The notes beneath the pieces are model-generated. The model saw only the letters and a program-made list of their open reading frames with translations. It searched no databases and was not told where the DNA came from. A DNA stretch of 64,000 nucleotides. Origin: Micromonospora yasonensis (lineage in GTDB: Bacteria > Actinomycetota > Actinomycetes > Mycobacteriales > Micromonosporaceae). Below are positions 50,573 through 58,447 of the stretch, in pieces (position 1 is the first letter of the stretch; every line of letters begins with the position of its first letter). The position numbers were made by a program, and so were the translations under genes. Location of the stretch: NCBI RefSeq assembly GCF_026013475.1, contig NZ_JAPDPH010000002.1:1-64000 (forward strand), given 5' to 3'.

Positions 50573-51940
50573 ATGACCCTCGTGCCGCGCGTCGTGCTCA
50601 GCGCGCCCTCCTCGGGGCACGGCACCGGTGCCCTCGCCCTCGGGCTGCTCGCCGCCCTCACCGAGCGGGGGCTGGACGTGGCCGGCTGCAAGATCGGGCC
50701 GGACCAGGTGGACGCGGCGTACCTCGGGCTGGCCGGTGGGCGCCCCGGGCGCAACCTGGATCCCCGGCTGGTCGGCCCGGAGCGGGTCGCGCCGCTGTTC
50801 GCGCACGGCGCGGCCGGGGCCGACTTCGTGCTGGTGCAGGGCACCATGGGCCTGTACGACTCGGTCGCCGGCCACCCGGAGGCCGAATCCACCGCCGCCG
50901 TCGCCACCGCGCTGCGCAGCCCGGTGGTGCTGGCGGTGGACGTGGCCGCGATGGGCCAGTCGGTGGCCGCCCTGGTGCACGGCTTCCGGGCGTACGACGA
51001 GCAGCTCTGGCTGGCTGGCGTGATCCTCAACCGGGTGGCGTCGCCCCGGCACGAGGCGATGCTGTGCGAGGCGCTCGACGACATCGGCGTGCCGGTCTAC
51101 GGCGCGTTGCGCCGGCACGAGCTGTCCCCGGCGCTCCCGGCCCGCCGGCACGGGATGGTCCCGGTGGTCCAGCGCGACGGCGAGGCGCTGCGCGCGGTGC
51201 GCCGGCTCGGCGAGGCCGTGGCCGCCGCCGTCGACCTGGACCGGCTGCTCGGGCTGGCCCGTTCCGCGCCGGAGCTGGCGGTCGAGCCGTGGTCGCCGGC
51301 CCCGGCCGTCGCCCCGCCGGCCGGGGAGCGGCCGGTGGTCGCGCTGGCCGGCGGCCCGGGTGGCAGCTACAGCCACCCGGAGACCGCGGAGCTGCTGCGC
51401 GCGGCCGGGGCCGAGGTGGTCACCGTCGACCCGCTGCGCGACGAGGCCCTGCCCGCCGGGACCCGCGCGCTGGTCGTCGGCGGCGGGCTCCCCGAGACGT
51501 ACGCGGACCGGCTCTCCGCCAACCGTCGGCTCTGCATCGCGGTGGCCGAGCTGGCCCGTACCGGGCGGCCGGTGATCGCCGAGGGGGCCGGGCTGCTCTG
51601 GCTGGCCCGGGAGCTGGACGGGCTGCCCATGTGCGGGGTGCTCGACGCGATCGGCGCCAGCCGGGACGGCCTGGTGATCGGCTACCGGGAGGCGACCGCC
51701 GCCGGTGACAGCGTGCTGGCCCCGGCCGGCGCCACGGTGATCGGGCACAAGCAGCACGCCGCCGTGCTCACCCCGCGGGCCGGTGAGCGGGCGGCGTGGA
51801 CCTGGGCGGGCGGCGCCCCCGAGGGCTTCGTCTGGCGGGGCGTGCACGCCTCGCAGCTCGTCCCGCACTGGGCCGCGTACCCGGAGATCGCGGCCCGGCT
51901 CGTCGCGGCGGCCGTGGCCCCGGCGGAGGCCCCGGCGTGA
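50573..51940 (+). CDS. cobB: CobB-like cobyrinate a,c-diamide synthase with degenerate active sites
   Basis: 455 aa, full length for CobB. The family frame is clear: KIGPDQVDAAYLGLAGGRPGRNLDPRLVG, GTMGLYDSVAGHPEAEST, ALVVGGGLPETYA, ELDGLPMCGVLDAIGASRDGL. Yet the P-loop reads SAPSSGHGTGALALG (no Lys; normal SGxGKTT), and the glutaminase elbow reads IAEGAGLLWLA where CobB has AECxGL, so the nucleophile Cys is Gly. Either it works with free ammonia and altered ATP binding, or it has another role. ATG 50573 is six bases after AGGAG. Coupled to the next gene (GTGA). Confidence 0.85.
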   Translation: MTLVPRVVLSAPSSGHGTGALALGLLAALTERGLDVAGCKIGPDQVDAAYLGLAGGRPGRNLDPRLVGPERVAPLFAHGAAGADFVLVQGTMGLYDSVAGHPEAESTAAVATALRSPVVLAVDVAAMGQSVAALVHGFRAYDEQLWLAGVILNRVASPRHEAMLCEALDDIGVPVYGALRRHELSPALPARRHGMVPVVQRDGEALRAVRRLGEAVAAAVDLDRLLGLARSAPELAVEPWSPAPAVAPPAGERPVVALAGGPGGSYSHPETAELLRAAGAEVVTVDPLRDEALPAGTRALVVGGGLPETYADRLSANRRLCIAVAELARTGRPVIAEGAGLLWLARELDGLPMCGVLDAIGASRDGLVIGYREATAAGDSVLAPAGATVIGHKQHAAVLTPRAGERAAWTWAGGAPEGFVWRGVHASQLVPHWAAYPEIAARLVAAAVAPAEAPA

Positions 51941-52506
51941 TCGGGCAGGTGGCGATCCGACGGTTCCCGGCGCTGACCGTCTCCACCCCGCGCATCGAGG
52001 TACGCCCGCTGCTGGCGGCGGACGCGGACGCGGTGGACGAGGTGTTCGCCGACCGGCAGACCCAGCGCTGGCTGCCGCTGGCCGACGCGTCCGGGCAGAT
52101 CGACGGGCAAGCCTGGTGCACCGAGCTGGCCCGGCAGCGCCGGGACAGCGGGGACGGCGACCACTACGGGCTGCTCCGCCGGGAGGACCAGCGGGTGGTC
52201 GGCTGCCTCTGGACCCGGCGCACCGACTGGGGTGCCCGGCTGACCGAGATCTCGTACGCGCTCGCCCCGCACGCCCGGGGGTTCGGCCTGGCCGCCGAGG
52301 CGGTCGACGCGGTGGCCATCGCACTGATCCTGGAGCACGGCTTCCAGCGGGTCGAGCTGCGGGTCGCGCCGGGGAACGTGGCCTCCCGCCGGGTGGCCGA
52401 GAAGGCCGGCTTCAGCTACGAGGGCCTGTTGCGCAACGCAGGCTTCGTCCGGGGCGCCCGGGTCGACCTCGAACTCTGGTCGTTCGTCGCCGCCGACCTG
52501 CGCTGA
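51937..52506 (+). CDS. GNAT-family N-acetyltransferase (RimJ/RimL-like)
   Basis: 189 aa. IEVRPLLAADADAVDEVFADRQTQRWLPL opens the fold. ISYALAPHARGFGLAAEAVDAVAIALILEHGFQRVELRVAPGNVASRRVAEKAGFSYEGLLRNA carries the acetyl-CoA loop and the N-terminal-acetyltransferase signature. The substrate is unknown. Its GTG overlaps the cobB-like stop by four bases. Confidence 0.9.
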   Translation: MIGQVAIRRFPALTVSTPRIEVRPLLAADADAVDEVFADRQTQRWLPLADASGQIDGQAWCTELARQRRDSGDGDHYGLLRREDQRVVGCLWTRRTDWGARLTEISYALAPHARGFGLAAEAVDAVAIALILEHGFQRVELRVAPGNVASRRVAEKAGFSYEGLLRNAGFVRGARVDLELWSFVAADLR

Positions 52507-52534
52507 GCGCCGCCGGCCCGCGCCCCGGACGCGA

Positions 52535-52571
52535 TCAAGAGGTCCGCGGGCAGCGGCCGCGAACCTCTTGA
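52535..52571. terminator. Inverted repeat / bidirectional terminator
   Basis: TCAAGAGGT-C-CGCGG, 7-base loop, CCGCG-A-ACCTCTTGA; stem of 14 pairs with one mismatch, between convergent genes. I recall the GATCAAGAGGT type as recurrent in Micromonosporaceae, so it may also be a dispersed repeat. Confidence 0.7.
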
Positions 52572-52607
52572 CCATCAGCCCGGGCGCACCCCCGGGCGGT
52601 CCGGCGG

Positions 52608-54743
52608 TCAGCCGACGATCTGGTCGGACGGTGGGGTGAACTGGCGGACGGGCTGGCCCTTGAGCGCGTCGCGCAGGGTCGTCGCCACCGCGTCGACCGG
52701 AACCTGGGACAACCCGTCACCGACGGCGTTGAACGGGTTGTCCGGGTCGGCGATGAAGCTCGCCGCAGCCAGCTCCGGGGTGTAGCCGGCGAACCAGGCC
52801 GACCGGGTGCTGTCGGTGGTGCCCGTCTTGCCGGCGACCGGGCGGCCGACCGTGCCCCGGACGCTGTCGGCGGTCGACCAGCCGCCGCAGCCGCCCTTGG
52901 CCGGGGTGTCGCCGGTCGGGCAGCGCGCGGCGTCGGTGGCCGCCCGCGCGGCGTCCGCGCTGACCACCTGCCGACAGCGCGGCTTGGCGACCTCTCGCTC
53001 CACCCCGCCGGCGGTCGTGTACATCGCCGGTGTGCCGTCCCGGTTCAGGATCGAGATGACCGGGATGGCCTCGCAGTACCGGCCGTCGGCGGCCACCGCG
53101 GCGTACGCGTTCGCCATCTCCAGGGGCGTGGCGTCGGAGACGCCCAGCGTGAACGCGCCCCACTTGTTCGCCTTGCCCGGCGCGGCGTGCTCGCGGTCCA
53201 CGTCGGTACGCCAGCGCAACCCGAGTTGCTCGGCCAGGCGCACCCCCTTCTCCGCGCCGACCTTCTCCTCGAGTTGGACGAAGAAGGTGTTCACCGACTT
53301 GCCGAAGCCGGACCACATGGTCTGCACGCCGGTCATCGCGCCGCTGGCGTTGACCGGGGCCCACCCGTCATAGATGGCCGACTGGTACTTGAACGGGGAG
53401 TTGATGGTGTCGGAGAGCTTCGTCCCGGAGTTGAGCGCGGCGAGCATCGTGAACATCTTGAACGTCGATCCGGCCTGGTACCCGGGGAGTGTGCCCCCGC
53501 CGAGCAACGGCGCGACCGTGTTCGGGTAGTTCGCCTTGACCTTCGGGCCGGCCTCCGGGTTGGAGCTGTTCGGGTTCTCGCTCAGGTCGAGCGAGTAGGT
53601 CCGGTTCACCGCCATCGCCTTGATCCGTCCGGTGCCCGGTTCGGCCACCACGATGCCGTTGGCGTACGGGCTGCCCGTGGCGTCCTTGGCACCCACGTTC
53701 TTCTCCGCCGCATCCTGGATCTTGGGGTCGAGGGCGAGCACGATGCGGTAGCCGCCGCGGCGCAGCTTGTCCATCCGTTCCAGTCGGTTGCTCCCGAACG
53801 CGGGCTGGGTGCTCCACCAGTTCTTCAGGTAGTCGCAGTAGAAGCCCCAGGTCGCCTGGTACTTCTCCAGGAGCGAGGCGCAGTCGTTCGGCGGGTTGGT
53901 GAGCCGGAGTTTGATCGGCTCGGCCTTGGCCTGCGTGGCGGCGTCCGGCGACAGGTAGCCGAGGCGGGCCATGTTGTCGAGCACGTAGTTGCGCCGGGCG
54001 GTGGCGTCCTTCTGGTCGGAGGTGATCGGGTCGTACTCCGACGGGGACTTGACCAGGCCGGCGAGGGTGGCCGCCTCGACCGGACTGAGCGTGGCCGGGG
54101 TCTTGGAGAAGAAGATCTGCGCGGCCGCGTAGATCCCGTACGCCCGGTGGCCGAAGTAGGCCGAGTTGAGGTAGCGCTCCAGGACCTGTTCCTTGCTGAG
54201 ATGCTTCTCGATCTCCAGCGCCATGCGCATCTCCTTGACCTTGCGCAGGCTGGTCTGCTGGGTGGCCTCCTGGACCTCCTTCGGCGTCTTGGCGCTGTCC
54301 CGCAGGGCCATCCGGACGTACTGCATGGTCAGCGTCGAGGCGCCCTGGGAGACGCCGCCGGAGCGGGCGTTGGACACGAAGGCGCGGGCCACGCCCTTCG
54401 GGTCGACGCCGTGGTGCTGGTAGAACCGGTTGTCCTCGGCGGCGACGATCGCCTGCTGGACGTTCGGCGAGATGTCCTCGATCTTGGTGTACTGCCGATA
54501 CTCCTCATAGAACATCGTCAGCACGGTCTTGCCGTCGGGCGCGTAGAGGTACGAGGTCTCGGCGGGTAGCGCGGTCTTCAGGATGTCCGTCTTCTGCTCC
54601 ACTGCGTGCGCGGTGGCCTTGGCGCCGATGCCGGTGAGGGCGGCAAGCGGGTACGCCACGGCGGCGACCACGATGCCGGCGATCAGCCCGGCGCGGAGGA
54701 GGGGAATGGCACGACCAGCGGAGGCAAGGGGTCGGTTGCTCAC
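52608..54743 (-). CDS. Bifunctional penicillin-binding protein (GT51 transglycosylase plus transpeptidase)
   Basis: 711 aa. Membrane helix about 14-36. GT51 domain about 60-250 with catalytic Glu in VAAEDNRFYQHHGVDPKGVARA. Transpeptidase about 355-680 with SxxK (AGSTFKMF), SxN (KSVNTFF) and KTG (VAGKTGTTDST). Class A PBPs polymerise and cross-link peptidoglycan on the outer membrane face. GTG 54743 has TAGCTT six bases upstream, leaderless, with a 19-bp palindrome across the promoter. Confidence 0.95.
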   Translation of the reverse strand: MSNRPLASAGRAIPLLRAGLIAGIVVAAVAYPLAALTGIGAKATAHAVEQKTDILKTALPAETSYLYAPDGKTVLTMFYEEYRQYTKIEDISPNVQQAIVAAEDNRFYQHHGVDPKGVARAFVSNARSGGVSQGASTLTMQYVRMALRDSAKTPKEVQEATQQTSLRKVKEMRMALEIEKHLSKEQVLERYLNSAYFGHRAYGIYAAAQIFFSKTPATLSPVEAATLAGLVKSPSEYDPITSDQKDATARRNYVLDNMARLGYLSPDAATQAKAEPIKLRLTNPPNDCASLLEKYQATWGFYCDYLKNWWSTQPAFGSNRLERMDKLRRGGYRIVLALDPKIQDAAEKNVGAKDATGSPYANGIVVAEPGTGRIKAMAVNRTYSLDLSENPNSSNPEAGPKVKANYPNTVAPLLGGGTLPGYQAGSTFKMFTMLAALNSGTKLSDTINSPFKYQSAIYDGWAPVNASGAMTGVQTMWSGFGKSVNTFFVQLEEKVGAEKGVRLAEQLGLRWRTDVDREHAAPGKANKWGAFTLGVSDATPLEMANAYAAVAADGRYCEAIPVISILNRDGTPAMYTTAGGVEREVAKPRCRQVVSADAARAATDAARCPTGDTPAKGGCGGWSTADSVRGTVGRPVAGKTGTTDSTRSAWFAGYTPELAAASFIADPDNPFNAVGDGLSQVPVDAVATTLRDALKGQPVRQFTPPSDQIVG

Positions 54744-54758
54744 GAGGTCAAGCTATGA

Positions 54759-54777
54759 CATTTCCGATTCGGAAATG
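54759..54777 (-). promoter_or_regulatory. Perfect 19-bp palindrome in the PBP promoter
   Basis: CATTTCCGA-T-TCGGAAATG, 9-bp arms, fills the spacer upstream of the -10 hexamer TAGCTT (minus strand, 54750-54755). It is AT-rich against a GC-rich background. A repressor-type operator is the simplest reading; the regulator is unknown. Confidence 0.6.
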
Positions 54778-54876
54778 AGAAGAATTCATAAACGGGCGAG
54801 CTGGTGCAGTGGTGGTGACGCGGCCCACGCCGGGATCGGCTGTCCCGAGCGACGGCTTCCCGGCAGGATCGCGGAC

Positions 54877-56019
54877 ATGCGCGCTCAGCTCACCGGGACC
54901 GCGCCGGACGCCGGGCCGGCCGTACGACAACTCCAGCTCGGCGCGTCTGACGCCGCGCCGCGACCTGGAGCCGACGAGCCCGACCTCGGGCACCACGGGG
55001 ACGTCGAGGCCACCCCCGGCCTGGTCGACCTGGCGGTCAACGTCCGCCGCGCCCCGATGCCCGACTGGCTGGCCGATCCACTGGTCGCCGCCCTCGGCCG
55101 GCTCGCCGCGTACCCGGACCCCGGGCCGGCCCGGGCCGCCGTCGCGCACCGGCACGGGCGCCCCCCGGAGGAGGTGCTCCTGACCGCCGGCGCGGCCGAG
55201 GGCTTCGTGCTGCTCGCCCGGGCGCTGCGGGGCGCCCGGCGGCCGGTGGTGGTGCACCCGCAGTTCACCGAGCCGGAGGCCGCCCTGCGGGCCGCCGGGC
55301 ACCCCGTCGAGCGGGTGCTGCTCGACCCGGCCGAGGACTTCCGGCTCGACCCGGCCCGGGTGCCCGCCGACGCCGACCTGGTGATGATCGGCAACCCGAC
55401 GAACCCGACCTCGGTCCTGCACCCCGCCGAGGCGCTCGCCGCGCTGGCCCACCCCGGCCGGGTGCTGGTGGTCGACGAGGCGTTCGCCGACACCACGCTC
55501 GCCCCGGGCCTCGACGGCGAGCCCGAGTCCCTCGCCGCGCGTCGCGACCTGCCCGGTCTCGTGGTGGTCCGCAGCCTCACCAAGACCTGGGGGCTGGCCG
55601 GGCTGCGGGTCGGCTACCTGCTCGGCGACGCGGAACTGCTCGCCCGGTGCGCCGCGGCGCAGCCGCTCTGGGCGGTCTCCACCCCGGCGCTTGCCGCCGC
55701 GACCGCCTGCGCCGCCCCGGCCGCCGTCGCGGCCGAGCGCGCCATCGCCGCCGGGCTCGCCGCCGACCGCGAGCACCTGGTGGCCCGCCTCTTCGCCCTG
55801 CCCGGGGTACGCGTCGCGGGCCGCCCGGCCAGCGCCTTCGTGCTGGTCCACCTGCCCGGCGCCGCCGGGGTGCGGGAGCGGCTGCGCGAGCGCGGCTGGG
55901 CGGTACGCCGGGGCGACACCTTTCCCGGGCTCGGCCCGGACTGGTTGCGGATCGCGGTGCGCGATCCGGCCACGACCGACGCGTTCACCGACGTGCTGGC
56001 CGAGATCCTGGAGGCATGA
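54877..56019 (+). CDS. cobC: Threonine-phosphate decarboxylase-like aminotransferase CobC
   Basis: 380 aa. A PLP type I fold: DLGHHGDVEATPGLVDLAVNVR start, LLTAGAAEGFVLLARAL, MIGNPTNPTSVLHP, VVDEAFADT and the PLP Lys in VRSLTKTWGLAGLRVGYLLG. It decarboxylates threonine phosphate to aminopropanol phosphate, the substrate of CobD. The first 40 residues precede the normal domain start and include repeat copy C. CAGGAT lies seven bases before the ATG. Confidence 0.9.
   Translation: MRAQLTGTAPDAGPAVRQLQLGASDAAPRPGADEPDLGHHGDVEATPGLVDLAVNVRRAPMPDWLADPLVAALGRLAAYPDPGPARAAVAHRHGRPPEEVLLTAGAAEGFVLLARALRGARRPVVVHPQFTEPEAALRAAGHPVERVLLDPAEDFRLDPARVPADADLVMIGNPTNPTSVLHPAEALAALAHPGRVLVVDEAFADTTLAPGLDGEPESLAARRDLPGLVVVRSLTKTWGLAGLRVGYLLGDAELLARCAAAQPLWAVSTPALAAATACAAPAAVAAERAIAAGLAADREHLVARLFALPGVRVAGRPASAFVLVHLPGAAGVRERLRERGWAVRRGDTFPGLGPDWLRIAVRDPATTDAFTDVLAEILEA
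54923..54975 (+). repeat. In-frame palindromic coding repeat, copy C
   Basis: Same 53-bp unit as copies A and B; arms CTCCAGCTC and GACCTGGAG differ by one pairing position. It encodes VRQLQLGASDAAPRPGA within the extra N-terminal extension of CobC, upstream of the conserved HHGD start. Confidence 0.85.
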
Positions 56020-57089
56020 TGCTGGAGACCACCGTCGCGGCGATCCGTCCGCTCGACGAGGCCGCCATGGCGGCCGCCCGTGAGCTGCAGGGTCGGCTGA
56101 CCAAGCCGGCCGGCTCGCTCGGCGCCCTGGAGCCCCTCTCGGTACGCCTCGCCGGGCTGGCCGGGAACTGCCCGCCGCCGCTGCCCGAGCCGGCCGCGGT
56201 GGCCATCTTCGCCGGTGACCACGGCGTGCACGCCCAGGGCGTCACCCCCTGGCCGCAGGAGGTCACCGCCCAGATGATCGGCAACTTCCTGGCCGGCGGC
56301 GCGGTGGTCAACGCGTTCGCCCGGCAGGCCGGCGCCTCGGTCACCGTGGTCGACGTCGGGGTGGCCACCCCGCTGCCGGTGGACGCGGCCGCCGACCCGG
56401 CCGGTCCGCGCCTGGTCGCCGCGAACGTACGGCCCGGCACCCGGGACCTGACGGTCACCGCCGCGCTCACCCGCGACGAGGCGCGGGCGGCCGTGGAGAC
56501 CGGCATCCGGGTGGCCGGAGAGCTGATCGACGGCGGGGCGGGGATCCTGCTCACCGGCGACATGGGCATCGGCAACACCACCCCGGCCGCCGCGCTGATC
56601 GCCGCGTTCACCGGCGTCGACCCGGCCGAGGCGACCGGTCGCGGCACCGGAGTGGACGACGAGACGTACGCCCGGAAGGTCGGCGTGGTGCGGGCGGCGC
56701 TGGCCCGGCACGCCCCCGACCCGGCCGACCCGCTGGGCGTGCTGGCCGCCGTCGGCGGGCTGGAGCACGCGGCGCTGGCCGGGCTGGTCCTCGGGGCCGC
56801 CGCCCGCCGGGTGCCGGTGCTGCTGGACGGGGTGATCGCGGTCAGCGCCGCGCTCGTCGCCGCCGCGTTCGCCCCGGACGCGGTCGGCGCGATGGTCGCC
56901 GGACACCGCTCGGCCGAGCCCGGTGCCACGGCGGCGCTGCGGCACCTCGGCCTCGACCCGCTGATCGACCTCGGGCTGCGCCTCGGCGAGGGCACCGGCG
57001 CGCTGCTCGCGCTCCCGGTGGTCAGCGGCGCGGTCCGGGTGCTGCACGAGGTGGCCACGTTCGACGCGGCGGGAGTGGCGGAGAAGTGA
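56019..57089 (+). CDS. cobT: Nicotinate-nucleotide-dimethylbenzimidazole phosphoribosyltransferase
   Basis: 356 aa. LQGRLTKPAGSLGALEPLSVRLAGL, VAIFAGDHGVHAQGVTPWPQEVTAQM, GDMGIGNTTPAAALIAAFTG and the terminal LDLGLRLGEGTGA motif with the catalytic Glu region are textbook CobT. It activates the lower ligand base. ATG 56019 has GGAGG four bases upstream; an adjacent ATG at 56016 would give a 4-base overlap with cobC. Stop overlaps cysG. Confidence 0.96.
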   Translation: MLETTVAAIRPLDEAAMAAARELQGRLTKPAGSLGALEPLSVRLAGLAGNCPPPLPEPAAVAIFAGDHGVHAQGVTPWPQEVTAQMIGNFLAGGAVVNAFARQAGASVTVVDVGVATPLPVDAAADPAGPRLVAANVRPGTRDLTVTAALTRDEARAAVETGIRVAGELIDGGAGILLTGDMGIGNTTPAAALIAAFTGVDPAEATGRGTGVDDETYARKVGVVRAALARHAPDPADPLGVLAAVGGLEHAALAGLVLGAAARRVPVLLDGVIAVSAALVAAAFAPDAVGAMVAGHRSAEPGATAALRHLGLDPLIDLGLRLGEGTGALLALPVVSGAVRVLHEVATFDAAGVAEK

Positions 57090-58309
57090 GCAGTCCGTAC
57101 CCTCTCGGGCTGCGGCTGGCCGGCCGGCGGGTGGTCGTGGTGGGCGGGGGAGCGGTGGCCACCCGGCGGGTACCCGCGCTGCTCGACGCCGGCGCGGACG
57201 TCCTGCTGGTGTCCCCGGAGCTGACCCCGGCGCTGCGCGCCCACGTCGACGCGGGCCGGCTGCACTGGGAGCCACGCCGGTTCGCCCCCGACGACCTGGA
57301 CGGGGCCTGGCTGGTCCAGGTGGCGGTGGACGACCAGGCCGCCGCGGCCGCGGTCAGCGCCGCCGCCGCCGAGCGCCGGGTCTTCTGCGTACGTGCCGAC
57401 GACCGGACGGCCGCCACCGCGTGGACTCCGGCAGTCACCCGGCACGGCCCGGTCACCGTCGCCGTGCTCGGCGGCGGCGATCCCCGCCGGGCGATGGCCG
57501 TCCGGGACGCCGTCCGCGACCTGCTCAGCGTGCGCCCCGACCTGGCCGGCGGTGGGACCGGCGGCGCGCCCGGACGGGTGGCGCTCGTGGGGGCCGGCCC
57601 CGGCGATCCCGAGCTGATCACGCTGAAGGGTTGGCGGCTGCTCACCGAGGCCGAGGTGGTGGTCGCCGACCGTCTGGTCCCCGGGCTGCTCCTCGACGAG
57701 CTGCGCCCGGACGTCGAGCTGGTGGACGCCTCCAAGATCCCGTACGGGCCGTCCCGCGCCCAGGAGGAGATCAACCGGATCCTGGTGGACCGCGCCCTGG
57801 CCGGGAAGTCGGTGGTACGGCTCAAGGGCGGCGACCCGTACGTCTTCGGCCGGGGCGGCGAGGAACTGCTGGCCTGCGCCGCGGCGGGCGTCCCGGTGAC
57901 CGTGGTGCCCGGGGTGACCAGCGCGATCGCCGTGCCGGGGGTGGCCGGGGTGCCGGTGACCCACCGGGCGGTGGCGCACGAGTTCACCGTGGTCTCCGGG
58001 CACGTGGCGCCCGACTCCCCGACCTCGCTCGTCCGCTGGGAGGCGCTCGCCGGCCTGCGCGGCACCCTGGTGATCCTGATGGGCCTGAAGAACCTGGCCG
58101 CGATCGGCGCCACGTTGATCGCGCACGGCCGACCGGCGGACACTCCCGCGGCGGTGATCCAGGAAGGCACGACGGCCTCCCAGCGGATGCTCCGTTCGAC
58201 GCTGGGCGCGGTGGCCGCCGACGTGACGGCCGCCGGTCTCCGCCCGCCCGCCATCGTCGTCCTCGGCGATGTGGTCGACGCCCTCGTCGGCGGCTGGCCG
58301 GGCACCTGA
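57086..58309 (+). CDS. cysG: Siroheme synthase-like fusion: precorrin-2 dehydrogenase plus uroporphyrinogen-III methyltransferase
   Basis: 407 aa. Residues 1-155 bind NAD (RRVVVVGGGAVATRRVPALLDAGA); about 168-405 is SUMT/CobA (VALVGAGPGDPELITLKGWRLL; VRLKGGDPYVFGRGGEEL; VPGVTSAIAVPGVAGVPVTHR). It methylates uroporphyrinogen III to precorrin-2 and may oxidise it to sirohydrochlorin, feeding cobalamin and siroheme. GTGA overlap with cobT; last gene of the operon. Confidence 0.95.
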   Translation: MSSPYPLGLRLAGRRVVVVGGGAVATRRVPALLDAGADVLLVSPELTPALRAHVDAGRLHWEPRRFAPDDLDGAWLVQVAVDDQAAAAAVSAAAAERRVFCVRADDRTAATAWTPAVTRHGPVTVAVLGGGDPRRAMAVRDAVRDLLSVRPDLAGGGTGGAPGRVALVGAGPGDPELITLKGWRLLTEAEVVVADRLVPGLLLDELRPDVELVDASKIPYGPSRAQEEINRILVDRALAGKSVVRLKGGDPYVFGRGGEELLACAAAGVPVTVVPGVTSAIAVPGVAGVPVTHRAVAHEFTVVSGHVAPDSPTSLVRWEALAGLRGTLVILMGLKNLAAIGATLIAHGRPADTPAAVIQEGTTASQRMLRSTLGAVAADVTAAGLRPPAIVVLGDVVDALVGGWPGT

Positions 58310-58396
58310 GCCGCCCTCGCCACCCCGCCGGCCCCCTGGCCCCGCCGGCCCCCGACGCCCGGTGTCGGGTCGGTCGTGCGAGGGCCGTGGACGACG

Positions 58397-58430
58397 ACGG
58401 CGGCGGAAGACCGAAATCTTCCGCCGCCGT
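58397..58430. terminator. Bidirectional terminator
   Basis: Perfect 14-bp stem ACGGCGGCGGAAGA with TCTTCCGCCGCCGT, loop CCGAAA, between convergent cysG and otsB-GH15. Confidence 0.88.
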
Positions 58431-58447
58431 ACGGCACACCGCTCAGG

